From positions 4,216,001 to 4,280,000 of the forward strand of contig JAXRKN010000037.1 of NCBI GenBank assembly GCA_038502055.1: a DNA stretch of 64,000 nt, given 5' to 3'. The notes under the pieces are model-generated. The model did not search any database. It saw only the letters and a program-made list of their open reading frames with translations, and had not been told where the DNA came from. Positions within the stretch are counted from its first letter, which is position 1. Every line of letters begins with the position of its first letter. This stretch comes from Tanytarsus gracilentus (lineage: Eukaryota > Arthropoda > Insecta > Diptera > Chironomidae). Of the stretch, positions 26,138-38,503 are shown one piece after another. Both the position numbers and the translations under genes were made by a program.

Positions 26138-26979
26138 AATTAAATAAATTTAATTAAATTTAAGTATTTAATTTATGTTTATATAAAAAATCTTTAAAAT
26201 TTTTTGAATAAAATTTTCTGTTTTTTTAACGCGATTAATAAAATGTTTAAAATAAACTGCGGGTGTTGCCGCGTAACCCATCGAATAGATATTATTTGAA
26301 AATCGAATGATAAAAAAATCAGTAGTCAATCCGGACGACGCGTGTAAAAAAAGCAAGACAAAAAAAAAGAATTTTGGCAATGGTATGGCACTTTGGCCAA
26401 TAGATGGAATTTTGGCAATAATGAATTTTGGAAAATTAATAATGGATGCATTGGGAATAAAAAAATTAAATATTCTTAAATTTTGTTTGTTAAAAAAAAT
26501 GGAATAACGGAATCGAAAAAGTTTGATTTTGAATCAGGAAAATTTGAATGTGTTCTTTTTTCGTCCAGTCTTTAAGGATAAAAAATATGATTTTTTTTAT
26601 TTCATTTGGGTAATGATTTTATAATTTTTGTCTGTTTTAAAATGGAAAAAATTAGATTTTTTTGAATTATTTTTGTGAATGTAAAAAATGTCTTCCGTTG
26701 GAAAATTTCAAACATTGGAAAATTTCCATGTCATTGGTTTTTTGTTTTCATTTTGGTTAATAAAAAGTTTGGTTTAAAAATAAGTTTAGTGAAAAAATTC
26801 GAAAATTTGTTTGCTTATATTTGATAAGCTTTAAGAACCTAAGTCCTAAGTACCTCGGCTTTCCTTCCGCATAAAAGCCGATTTTAAGTTGGTAGTTTGA
26901 AAAATGGATTTTGGTGTTGTGGATTCTGGGTATGTGGCATCACTAAAATACTATGTATCGTTTGTATGGAGTTCAGATA

Positions 26980-27199
26980 ATGAAGCCATATAAGAGAAAA
27001 TTAGTATGAAAAATGGATGTTATGGTTCTGGCGCTATGGCGTGAAAAATTTAATGGGCTAATAAAGATAAGGTCTCTGGGAAAATTGAAGTCTTAGTGGT
27101 AGGGGCGGTCTCGATGGAACAGAGGAGGAGGAAGAGGATGGAGGAGGAAAGATGAGTATATAAGCGTTACCACAACTTTGTAGGGTTACGCTAAAAATG
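26980..27199 (+). mobile_element. Truncated copy of the Helentron-like element
   Basis: It shares 'atgaagccatataagagaaa' with 463-482, then 'tatgaaaaatgg', and ends with 'tataagcgttac' ... 'gggttacgctaaaaatga' like 688-725. Between these the sequence differs: a purine-rich GAGGAGGAA tract replaces the ACGG microsatellite. It lies inside the inverted-repeat element, so it either inserted there later or was captured. Confidence 0.65.
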
Positions 27200-27356
27200 A
27201 GGTGGAGTGACACCAAAATTATGAAAATTATCAATAATAAATTTTTAAAAATATTTTTATTAAATTTAAAGATATTTTTTCTTTTTGTAAAGTCACTCAA
27301 TTAACGTTAATTAAAACTTTTATTTAATTTAAAAGAATTGATTCGCCAATGTTAAA

Positions 27357-27511
27357 AAGATATAAATGATATAAAAGATATAAAAGATATAAATTTTGGG
27401 ATATAAAAGATATAAAAGATATAAATTTTGGGATATAAAAGATATAAAAGATAGAAAAGATATCAAAGATATCAAAGATATAAAATTTATATCTTCGTGA
27501 TTCGCCCCCAT
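27357..27511. repeat. Right arm subrepeats, GATATAAAA-type
   Basis: About fifteen tandem GATATAAAA/GATATCAAA units. Two larger units, each containing 'gatataaattttggg', are spaced about 40 bp apart. It ends in 'cgtgattcgccccc', the right tip of the inverted-repeat element. Confidence 0.9.
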
Positions 27512-27519
27512 AGAAGAAT

Positions 27520-30500
27520 TCGTGATTGAATGCTAATGTGAAAACTTGATTCGCGGCTATTAAATTTCGGTGAAGGGGATGAGGACATCATGATCTACAG
27601 GTTTACTCCAATTATAGATCCGCGTATGATGTCATAAGGAATGTTCACGTGAAGTAATAAGTAAAACAAAGCGCATAGCTTCGATTGACATGGATGGGAA
27701 TCGGTTCGCACTACATTACATAATTGCGAGTGTCATGAGCGCTCTAAACGAGTCTTAATGGCAAACTGGAAATTTCCTCGCATTGCTTAATCAGCCCGGT
27801 GTCATAGAAAGTGGCTAATTTTTAATTTATTCACAATTATTTCGCTCACCTTCTTGTTTTGTCACCTCAGACAGGTTTCACGGTATCTGATATGCATAAA
27901 TGTCGGCCAAATATAAAATGTTGTATTAAATAATTTTTACTTCATTTCCATTTTGAAAGTAAAGAGATTTTTTATGCGAAATTAATAATCCGTTGCGAAA
28001 TCGCTGAAAATGACATGGTTTTTTTTCTGCGTGCACATGCATACGCTTTTTAATTGAGGCAAGTGGAACTAAAGTAAGCGGTCAGTGGTGTGTTGAGCAT
28101 AAAAAGCTCCTCATAAAATTCTTTATGCACGCATCGGTTATGTAATTACTCGAGTTGCAATGGCATTTATGAAGACTTTATGAGGTCAACAAATTGGCGG
28201 CATAATGATGATCGCATCTTCTCTGAAAATTATGTTGAGAAAAAAACAAAATAAATTTTACACTCACGAGAGAGTGAGAAAAAATAATTAATCATTGCCA
28301 TCTCGTAAAACAATTACTTTTTACCTCAACTTTATATTCAAGCAAACATTAAAATAAAACCATGAGAAATTTCTCAAAAAAAATAGTGAGTAAAATGCAC
28401 CTTAACGCCGCTTAAAGCGAACACATCGATTAGATTGAGATGCATGAACTTGAATCATGGCTCGGCATTAACAGCTTCAAATCTCTCGTTTAAACTCACT
28501 TTCGATTGTTGGCGGCGAAAATAAAACCGCAAAAAACGTGAAAACTATTTTTCTCATATCCACATGAGTTCGTCTCTCGTAATATTTTAATTGAGACGCA
28601 AAACAATATAAATCATAGCATGAAAATTATCTTTTCAAAGAGCATGAACAAAAAAAATTAAAAATTCGTGCATGAGGAAGATTAATTGATATCTATGCAG
28701 TAATTACGCAAAATGTGGCTTTCATGAATTTCTGAGTACACTTAAGAGAACAAGTGTGATTGTGTGAAGATAATTTCATGCCATATACGAGCTAAGTCAT
28801 ATTTTTGTATTGTTTATACATTTGGAGGTTTTCTTTTGGAAAATCGTTGGAGTTTCGAGTGGTATGTAACGAATTCATTGGCTCACATAATCATCATCAC
28901 TTGAAAATATTAAAATTTATCATTATGTGGGCATCGTGAAAGATATTTGCAATAATATGCAATGAGAGTGTCTCAAGGTCTCAGCGAGTCTGACTTAAAT
29001 GAGTCACCTCCCAGCTGTAGACGCCCTGCACTGACTTGAATGTTAATCAGACAATATTTTATTTTTTTTGTAAGCGTTGTCAAATTAATTAATTTAAAAT
29101 ATCATGCTTTAAAACCCTGATCACGTTTATCTACTTAAGAATCTAAACCACACTATGGGCAAAAATTTTTTTGAATATTTAATAAAATGAATTTGTATTT
29201 TTTTTTATAACCCTCTGAAAATTTAATTTTTTAAATGATCTTATTTTTTTTCATTTTGAACTTTTAAATTTTTTTTTTTTATTTTCATCAACAGAATTTT
29301 TATTGAGCTTAGCATTGATTTATTGAAATTTTTTTTTATCTTTTTTTTTCTTTTTTTTTTTTTTTTGTTATAAAATTCTTTGATAATCGATAGAAAACCC
29401 AGAAAGGATTGAATATTTTGGGTTTGAAAATGGTACACTTTTCAAAAAATTGTTTCTTGGCATTTTTAGGAGGTTTAAGGACCAAACATTTGATTGACCA
29501 TGAAACATAAGAATAATAAGGCATTTTATTTTCTTGAGTTTCGAGCGGAAAATTAAATCTTTTTCCAATAGTGAACCATTAAAATTCGATTATAAAAAAT
29601 TTCTCTTTTATTTATAAATATTAAAATTTTAAATCAACATTTTTCTATTTTTTATTATTCGGAGCAATACACAATAATTTCTAGAGTACAAAAATTAAAT
29701 ATTTGCTCCATTACATTATCGCACATCCATCTCATATATGCTCATTGCCTCTAACAAAAAAGAAATTTTTCCTTTGTTCAGCAATAAGATGAATATTGCC
29801 ATAAAACAGTGGACGACTTCGAACGTACGCCGATTTGAGAATATGCTGCAGGTGGAAAAATCGATTCGCTTTAAATTATTTTCAACTACAAGATTAACTC
29901 TCTAAGCATAACCGCTCGTGCAACACGGAATAGTGAAATTTTCTACTTATTTAGCTGCCCGGCAAATTGTGGAATAAATTGCGGATATAAAATTTATTAA
30001 TCGTTAACATATTAAAAACACTTTAACCCTTTTGCCACTTTTTTTTCATCGTACAAAAAAATTAATGATTTTTTTCTCATGTAAAATTATCCAATTACTC
30101 ACCACAAGTCATCACAGGTTCTGTGAAAATTTCTTCGATGCAATTCACGCAAATTTAAATGCAGAGAAAGCTCGCAACAATTTAATTAAAAATCCATTCA
30201 TACTATGGGTGTGTTTTTGACTCTTTAAATTTTCTTCTTTCAACATCGAAATACTTTGCATTGGTCATTCCATAAATTAGAGAAAGAGATCGAAAGTAAA
30301 AATTGAGGCTTATAAAAAAGAAATTCAAAAAGTGAGAAATTCTCAATGCAATAAAATTTATACTAATCGACCATCAAATAGCAGCAGTTAATAAAGTTGG
30401 AAGCCGCACGTTTTTTTATTCACTTTAGTTCAAGTTGGTTAAGCACATCAAGATGAAAATTAGAAATACTTTTTTTACGTTCATATTCAAATGAATTCAA

Positions 30501-31054
30501 GATTAAGTAACTCGAACGAAATCAGTCAAATCTGACAGATTTCCATCATCATTACAAAGCAGTTTACTAACTAACTTGAGACAAATATGTGGGAGCAATG
30601 TCACGTACATGAAAATCATTTTTTGACTCCAAAATTTTAGTTTTTTTAAATTGTCAAAATTTCAAATGACTGTAAGCACGTATGGTAGTATTATGAAAAC
30701 ATTAAAAGAGTTCGTTAACAAGATGCATGTCAGCAAGTCGTTATCGAATGAGAAAGATTTTAAAGCTTAAAATGAAAGCACAATCATTAGCACTCACATG
30801 TGTGTGTATTACAAGTCGAACACTAATTTATTGTACTTCAGAAAAAAGTTCACCCAATAGCACAGTAAAAGGTATAAGTATGACCATAAAGAAAGAAAGA
30901 GAAAGACCAATTTATTGATGAACACACATAATCGTCGTCACTGGGTGAAAGTTGATCAGGTTTATATATGGCACTACATTCGGAAGTTGTTTATTTTATA
31001 ACTCCTTATTACATCAGAAGAAAAAATTATTATTTTCTCTCTTCTCAACAGAAT
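27520..31054. other. Gene-free region upstream of the Pro/Thr-rich protein gene
   Basis: No coding region was identified. Long poly-T and poly-A runs (29200-29370) produce meaningless Lys- or Phe-rich frames. A TATA-like 'tttatatatggc' at about 30960 lies 90 bases before the chosen start of the next gene and could be its proximal promoter, as an alternative to the distal exon at 21 kb. A pyrimidine-rich acceptor-like 'tctcttctcaacag' ends at 31051. Confidence 0.5.
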
Positions 31055-34000
31055 ATGAGAGTCCTCGAGCTATCGATACTTGCTTTATGCGTTTGTCATA
31101 TCGCAACAGCATCGGAGCGATGGTCACGACAACTTGAGCCGGGCCAAGTATTTAATGACTGGGTTCCAATCTCACAGGATGCAAAGAGTGGAAAGTCAAT
31201 CAGTTTCGGAGATGATTTAGTGCCCGCTGCACAAACGCCATTCCAATTTTTTGCTGAACCTCTCAATAATCGATTTAATTTGCAACAACAACATCCTGCT
31301 CATCCATCACATGGCGGTGCACCGGCTGAAGTTAATAGCTTCATTTCGAACAATGTTCCACAATTTCAATTTTTAAATAATCCATCGCAAGCTCAAAAGC
31401 AAAGAACCGTTCAGAATTTCGGTGGATCGATTAGCAATAAACCCGTAGCGGAACCGCTCATTCAAAATTCCCAGCAAAATTCACCCTTTACCTTCATGCA
31501 GGAAGTTCAACGTCAACCTCACGTTGTTCACTATCAATCACAGCCAATTCCCAAAAATGTACAAAACTCTTTCGTTCAACAACCTCCGGTTCCAACTTTC
31601 CAATTTAATCAGCAATCACCTCGTATACCACATTACCAAAAATTCCCATCACCTCCACAATTTCAGTCTTTTCCACCACAGCAGCAACAGTTATCACAAA
31701 TTCAACATCAGCAAGAACAACCTGCTAATGGCGATTCTCAATTGCTCTATGTTCCATTTGATTCTCTTTATAATCAAAATCAACAGCAACCACCAAATTT
31801 TGAAAAACAAAATCGTTACAATATCCTCAGTCAACCTCCAAGCGCATCTTTGATTAATGACTTCTATTCAACCATCGAAGACATTCCAAGTAACCAAATC
31901 TCGACAAAGCGACCCATCACAACAAAGCGTCCAACAATTACACCGCCAACTGCAAGCTACAAGTTCACAACGCCTTTCGAAACGACATCAAAATTAAAGC
32001 CTCATCAACCTCCATTATCGATGTTCGTTGCCAATGACAATGGAAAGGCCTCGTCAGAAGCAGATGTATTGAGTACATTAAAAAATTCAAATACAATTGA
32101 TGTAATGGATTCAGTCGCTGAAAGATCACCAAAAGTCTTTATTGGGCCATCGGGAATGTTAGCTCCAAATGGATATACGAAATTTGAGCTTCCTTATCTC
32201 TCTAGCATTGATGGAGCACGCAACGATAGAAAAATCGATCAATTGCCCTTCTTTGTTGCTCCATTGAGCTATAAGACACCGCCAGGATTTTCTAAAATTC
32301 CACTTCCAGCCCCACATGTTGGATCTGTTGTTGTAAATCAACCGGCAAACAGCATTGAATCAAACGAAAGCAGCGGATTCACTCCTGACAATTATTACAC
32401 GAAACAACCATCATTCACCGCATCTCCAGGTCCGATAAATAATTTCCACGAGAATAATAAAAATGTTAAAAACTCTCAAACTGTAAAACTAACCTCAGGC
32501 TTCCACTTTACCTCTGACGGCAATGTGCAATTAATAAGAAACGAATTTACATTCCCAACTCTATCGCCATCGACAACATTACCGCCACCGCGTACTATCG
32601 ATAACAATAGACAAAAGTCTATTTACACTACACCCAAACCGACGTTCATTCAGAGCAGTGTTACGCCCAGTAATACACCATTGACTAAGGTTAAAGCTAA
32701 TATTATACAAGAACTGAGAACCAATGAATACTCAACACACACTCCAACAACACCTCGAGTACCTGCTACGCGAACACGCTATGAAGAATTTGGATCATCT
32801 CCATCGGCAGTAGTGAGAACTTCAGCTCGAACACCTACAACATACTCTTCAATTGAACTTGACGAACATAGGACAGTAAATCAAGATTATTACAAGTACA
32901 GGAGTAAGCCGACTGTTTCAGCATTTGAGTATCAAGATAAGAAATCGAAAAAGACGGACTTTAATTTCAAGCCAATTCCTGAATTTAATTTTGAGAGTGT
33001 AACTAGTAAGAAACCTAAGATTAAGACCACGACAAGCACAACAACAACAACAACAACCGTCCCACCTCCTCCTCCACCACCTCCAACAACAACTAAGGAA
33101 CCAGTTGAAGTGTCTTTCCCTTCGTCAACTCCACTTCCTAGCCCCACTTTTGATTATTCACCCACAGTATCCATAATTGAAAACACAGACATATTTAAAC
33201 AAGTCCGCGGAGATTCCTATACTGACTTCTCCCGTCATCACTCAACACCAAGACCCAGTTCACAATCGAATTATTTCGATATTGATGGACACGTTCATCA
33301 TCCAATTGACACTGTCCCCCCGCATTCACAACCCATCAGCCAGTTTGACCAATTCTTTAACACCAATAACAATGATGATAATAATCCGGTAACGGAAAAC
33401 TCAAACTATAACCTTCCCTCTGAATTGCCTCCGATAAGTGCACATTTGCCAGGTTTGGTAAATTCACTTATGGAAGAGAAATGGAATCATAATAATATTA
33501 CAGAAGAAGAACTCACCACAACAACCACGACGACAACGAAGCGGCCACGTGGAAGACGGCCAACTGCTGCTGCTGCACAATCAACATATCGTACCGCATC
33601 GACTGACGAGAGGAAACAAGTAACTCGTGCTCGCCGCCCATCAACTTACACCTCGAGAAATACTTTGTCATCGACTGAATCAACCATTCCATCGAGAATA
33701 TCGCCATCGAGATCAACAAAGATTAGATATAACGCCACATCGAATGAAGAACAATCGAGATTCAGAACACGTCAAAATAAGCGACCACTTAAGAAGGAAG
33801 AGCAAAATATCGAATATCAACGTGATGTTCTTAATCAAAATTATCCATCATCAATTCGTCCACCAACAACCGTCAGTACTGATCAAATTGTCGAATCAAT
33901 CCATATTCACAATGAAGTGCCAGCAGCTGGGCATGTCAATGACTATAATGCTCCAATCGAGAGTGTCGAAGTCATTCCATTAGGCGGTAATATTCCAACA

Positions 34001-35922
34001 TATAATAATAATGATCATAATGAGAACACATACACACCTGATAATCCACTCTATTATGAGAACACAATTGACACGACCGTTTCGACGACACAATCTCCAA
34101 CATCAACAATTTCACAAAAATCATCATTGCCAAAAAATCACCGATATTCGAATGATGAATATCAAATTCCACAACATAAAACTGTCTCACATCGATTAAA
34201 GGGAAATTTTAATTTTAATCGAAACATTGATTCATTCTACAACAACAAAGACACAACGACGATACCGCGTGAAGATGAAATTTTAATTACAGCACCGATT
34301 ATTACCACAGAAGCTCCTAAAATTCAAACCACCACGACTGAAGCGCCTGAAACTGAAGCACCCGTCACAAGACGCACAAGCTTTCCACGTCGACGACTCT
34401 TTACCACAACACAGCAACCAGAGCAAGCCGAAACCGATCCTACGGAATCTTATGGAGTAAGTTTAGAAATTTTTAACCTAAATTAAAGTCTTAAATAATT
34501 TCTTTTAAAAATAATCAGAATCGTAGTCGAGGTAGAAAAGAAAATGTCGTTGTGGTGAAGAAAATCAGAACGCGTGGACGTACTACATCAACAACCGAGA
34601 GCCCCGAGCCAACGAGACGCAGCGTTGCTGTGAGAAATCGTGCATCATACAATTCAAATAGAAACTCTTATAGAGAACGCAATCAAGCAGCAAATGACAA
34701 TAGCAATGAAGAAACAAGAGTAATAAATCTTTTTTTCGCATGTTAAAAGTTTAGAGAGAAATTAAAGAAAATTTTCTTCTCTTTTATTTAGCCACGTTTC
34801 CGCATTCGTGAAAATACACAGCGTTTCCGTCTCGATACACAGGAGAGTCAGTGGTCGACGAGACATAATCAAAACTCATTCCAACCGCTTGACGAGACAG
34901 AACCAAAATCTTCCATTAGTAAAGAGGTCGATGATTCACAAGACATTGTGACCGCCGCTCCAATCGATGACAATGTAATTAAAAACTGATATTTTATTGA
35001 TTTTTTTTGTATATATCAATTTCTCTTACCTTAGGACTCATATCTTATTAATGTGACTGCAAGTGTAAACAAACCTGTTGAAAGCGATGACGATTCATTT
35101 AATTTGGTGTCTACGACGGAAAGGGAAGATGATTTGGCAAAACGTACAAAAGAAGAGTAAGTTATAAAATATTTTTAGAACTTTGAATTTATTGATAATT
35201 TTCTCAGTGAATTTGACGCCAGCCCCGAACATCTTGCACAGGAGATTTTAGATGAGATGGACAAAGATGCAGCGAGAAGTGAAAAGAAGGCAACTAAAAT
35301 TGATAAGAAGACTGGCCAAGGGCGAAGAGGAATATGGAGAAAGGTAAAAAAGCCAATTGACGGCTTCGAAACCGCCGAGACCATAAATATTGGTAAACAC
35401 TTATATAATACGGTCAGCGATAATGATAAAAAGGAAGGTGAAAAGATCAATTTGAGAAAGGGACAGCAGAATCAAGAAGAAAAAGAGGAAGATGTAGCAA
35501 CTGCGAAGAGCTTCATTGAAAGTGAAACTTCAACCGTCAGCCCTTCGAGCACTGAAATACTGACAACGACAATTCCCGAAACAACCAGTAGCGAGCCACT
35601 CACGAGGATGTTTGATGAGGCACGAAAAGCTTTCACCGAATATCTCAGCCTTGAGGATGACTCTGATGATGCCGTGAACATGGAAGAGGCTGACGATAAA
35701 CTCCTTGAATCGTTAATTTCGACAACAACGCAAATTCCAACAACCGAAGAGCCAATCACAACAACATCGCTTCCACCCACAACGACTGGCTTCCCATTCG
35801 AATACGAAACTACAAAACCACAAATCATTTCAAAAGAGAAAATGCAAGTCAAAACAAGCACGAAACAGAAAGTGACGGGAGAGATTTGCTTTAGAGGACG
35901 ATGTGTGAAAACTGAAGAATAG
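31055..35922 (+). CDS. Large secreted Pro/Thr/Gln-rich protein, function unknown
   Basis: Five exons joined in phase (31055-34456, 34519-34719, 34792-34974, 35035-35156, 35208-35922) encode 1,540 aa. The ATG chosen starts a clear signal peptide (hydrophobic LSILALCVCHIATA) and lies just after an acceptor-like site; the frame is open upstream to 30968. The mature chain is low-complexity: Gln/Pro-rich (60-280), Thr/Pro-rich with a polyproline run (~690-710) and Arg/Thr-rich basic stretches (~860-950 and in exon 2). It also has one more ordered block near 385-455 (PLSYKTPPGFSKIPLPAPHV). I saw no cysteine after the signal peptide except a C-terminal pair, CFRGRC. This composition suggests an extracellular-matrix, cuticular or mucin-like protein, but no named family is recognised and no chitin-binding domain is seen. 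AATAAA occurs at 36174. Confidence 0.8.
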
Positions 35923-36710
35923 TTTTCTCTAAATCTTTAAGGGCTTTATTTATTGTAGTTTTAGTCTAAGCTCCTCTCCATGCTGTATCGAACCTTTCAC
36001 CACCTAATTATTGCCCATAACTTTCTACGAAAGAACCGAAAATATTATATAAAGAAAAATTCGTAAAATACTAAAAAAATATGTCTAAAGTGTCATTTTA
36101 TAAGATTCATAGGATTTAAGGTCTAACTTGTCAAGAGAAATATTTTTTGTACATATAAAAAAGAAAAATTTAAAATAAAATAATGTTGAAAAATTAACGA
36201 AAATGTTTTTAAATTTTATTACAGAAAAGAAGAAAAATTTGAAAGCTGAAAATAAATTATTCAAAAAAGCGGATACAAAAGAAATGAATTAAAATTTGTC
36301 ATAAAAATTTAGAGAAATACTTTAAACAGAAAATTATTTAAGATCATGCATTTAAATTATAAATTTTGTTTTTATCCGAGACACATTGATGCGAAAAAAG
36401 TTACAAACCCCTTTAATTGCAGACAAGAATTAAGGGTAAATTGTGAAAATAATGAAATAATATTAGCTAACAATAAATTCGATGAATTTTAAATTAAACA
36501 ACTTAAATTTCCTCAAATTTTGACAATAAAAAATTTCTTATTCCACATAACCAACAAATTTAACCTCAACTCCGGCCCTGCACAAATGTTTACGTGATTT
36601 TCTTTCGATGCAATTGTAAAGAAGTTTTTTTTTATCCAAGAAGAAGAGAAAAATTTTTTAAATTATATTTTACACCCTTTAATGTGATCCTTCTTAAAAT
36701 TAAAATAATC
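35923..36710. other. 3' UTR and short intergenic spacer
   Basis: It holds the 3' UTR of the Pro/Thr-rich gene (AATAAA at 36174) and then about 500 bases of AT-rich sequence before the KDM4 start. No further gene is seen. Confidence 0.6.
36174..36179 (+). terminator. Poly(A) signal, Pro/Thr-rich gene
   Basis: An AATAAA hexamer about 250 bases after the stop codon, in an A-rich context. Confidence 0.45.
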
Positions 36711-38503
36711 ATGGACGTTCCACGAATTATGGTCTTTCGACCAACATATGAAGAGTTTAAAAGTTTTGCCAAATACATTGACTATATGGAAAAATGTGGA
36801 GCTCATAAGGCTGGACTTGCAAAGGTAGACATAATTTAACTTTTTACGCAAATGCGGTGAAATTTTTGATAACTTGCATTTTTACTTTGTTACTTGATAG
36901 ATAATCCCGCCTGCGGAGTGGGTGCCGCGTAAAAATGGCTACAATTTAGACGACATTAGCGTCTCAATCAAAGCGCCCATACTTCAGTTTGTGACTGGAA
37001 AACAAGGGTTCTATCAACAGTTTAATGTACAAAAAAAGGAAATGAGCATTAAAGAATTCTTCCGAAAGGCGAGTTCGGACAGATATGCAACGCCAAAATA
37101 TTTCGACTATGAGGATCTGGAGAGGAAGTTCTGGAAAAATGTTACATACATTCAGCCTATTTACGGTAACCTTCCCTCTCATATGATTTATTTTATATTT
37201 TTATTGATAAGTTCAATTTTAGGTGCCGACGTCAGTGGATCCATAACCGATGAGGAGGTGACTTGCTGCAATATTAATCGATTGGGCACCATTTTAGATT
37301 TTGTTGAAAAAGACTATCATAAGGCTATATCAGGTGTCAATACGAGCTATTTATATTTTGGCATGTGGAAGACAACTTTCGCATGGCATACAGAGGATAT
37401 GGACTTGTACTCTATCAATTATCTCCATTTTGGTAAATTAACCAATAATTCGAATGGCTGAGTAATGCATTTGAAATATAATTTTAGGAGCGCCGAAGAC
37501 TTGGTACGCAATACCCCCTGCATGGGGCAGAAAATTTGAGGTGCTGGCAAACTCCACTTTCCGTGAACACTTTAATGAATGCAATGCATTCTTGCGACAT
37601 AAAATGACCCTAATAAGTCCTCAAGTATTGAAGCAACACAACATCCCCTTCAATAAAATTACACAAGAGCCCGGCGAGATTATGATCACATTTCCGTTTG
37701 GATATCATGCTGGCTTTAATCATGGCTTCAATTGCGCTGAAAGTACTAACTTCGCATCCGAACGATGGATTGAATATGGAAAGAGAGCATCACATTGCTA
37801 CTGCCGAAAGGGTAAAATTTGTGTGAACCTCAAAAAAAAAGTTTCGAGTAATAATTTTGCAATTTTTTTTAGACATGGTTAAGATTTCAATGGAAACTTT
37901 TGTGAGGAGATTTCAACCAGAGAGATATGAAAATTGGCTGGAAGGTAATGACTGGGGTGAGCATCCAGAAGAGCCCGGTAAAGTTACGCTGGCACCCAAA
38001 CCGATATTGAACAAAAAACTGATGATGTAAGCTTTCAATATTGTGCATGAAAAATTTGCTAATTACACGTCATTTTTTAGGGAGATCCAAAAACGTGGAT
38101 GTGCACCGATAAAATTGAAAAAGAGGTTAGTCAATTTCATTTCCTCTCCAACTTAATCTTATATTACGTCTTATTTTTTTTTAGGAAATCTAAAATCAAA
38201 TCTGAAGGTGGACTTGAGGAGGAGCCAGAGTATAAAGTGAAAAAAGAAAGTCCATCAACGTCGACCACATCAATATGTTTAGACCATGAATATCTATCAC
38301 CAAAATCATCAGCAGAAGATTTAGCACCGAATGAAGAAAATTTTCGTCAATCTCCAACGAATAGTATAAAGAAGGAAGAAGATATTTGGTTCACATTAGA
38401 GGATGCTGGTGAAATTAAAGATCTTCTACCCGCTGGCATAATTAAAAATTCTTCGAAACTACGCTTTGATGTTAAAGAAATTTCACTCGCGGAAGAAGTA
38501 TAG
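36711..38503 (+). CDS. Kdm4: KDM4-family JmjC histone lysine demethylase
   Basis: KDM4 enzymes are nuclear Fe(II)/2-oxoglutarate dioxygenases that demethylate H3K9me3/me2 and H3K36me3/me2. Seven exons (36711-36824, 36901-37165, 37223-37432, 37488-37811, 37873-38026, 38081-38125, 38185-38503) give 476 aa. JmjN occupies about 7-50 ('IMVFRPTYEEFKSFAKYI') and JmjC about 140-305. Iron ligands H182, E184 and H270 are present, and so are the zinc ligands C228, H234, C300 and C302. Each is six residues before its human KDM4A counterpart (H188, E190, H276, C234, H240, C306, C308), so the enzyme should be active. As in fly Kdm4A there are no PHD or Tudor domains; after the catalytic core only an acidic/Ser-rich tail remains. 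Kdm4A versus Kdm4B orthology is not resolved here. Confidence 0.96.

Larger units (their letters stand above)
25997..27511. mobile_element. Terminal-inverted-repeat (foldback/hAT-like) element, 1.5 kb
   Basis: The left end reads CGGGGGGCGTAGCACG and the reverse complement of the right end reads ATGGGGGCGAATCACG. Both continue into GATATAAATTTTATATC and then into arrays of GATATAAAA-type subrepeats. The flanks carry an identical AGAAGAAT at 25989-25996 and 27512-27519, an 8-bp target duplication. Eight-base duplications and G-rich termini fit hAT-type elements, and repeat-built inverted arms fit foldback elements. The interior shows no transposase, so it is non-autonomous. A Helentron-like module lies within it. 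Confidence 0.7.

Noticed and set aside
26307..26507. 66-codon frame inside the inverted-repeat element
   Set aside because: Too short and unlike any transposase segment; the surrounding frames are full of stops.
27357..27510. CRISPR-like array (regular short repeats)
   Set aside because: The units are contiguous degenerate GATATAAAA microsatellite-type repeats without unique spacers, in a eukaryotic genome, and form the arm of a transposable element.
29200..29570. Overlapping minus-strand Lys-rich frames
   Set aside because: They are produced by long poly-T runs and have no protein-family signal.
32932..33147. Antisense Val/Gly-rich frame opposite the Pro/Thr-rich gene
   Set aside because: It is the reverse complement of the ACA/CCT-rich Thr/Pro codons of the real gene.
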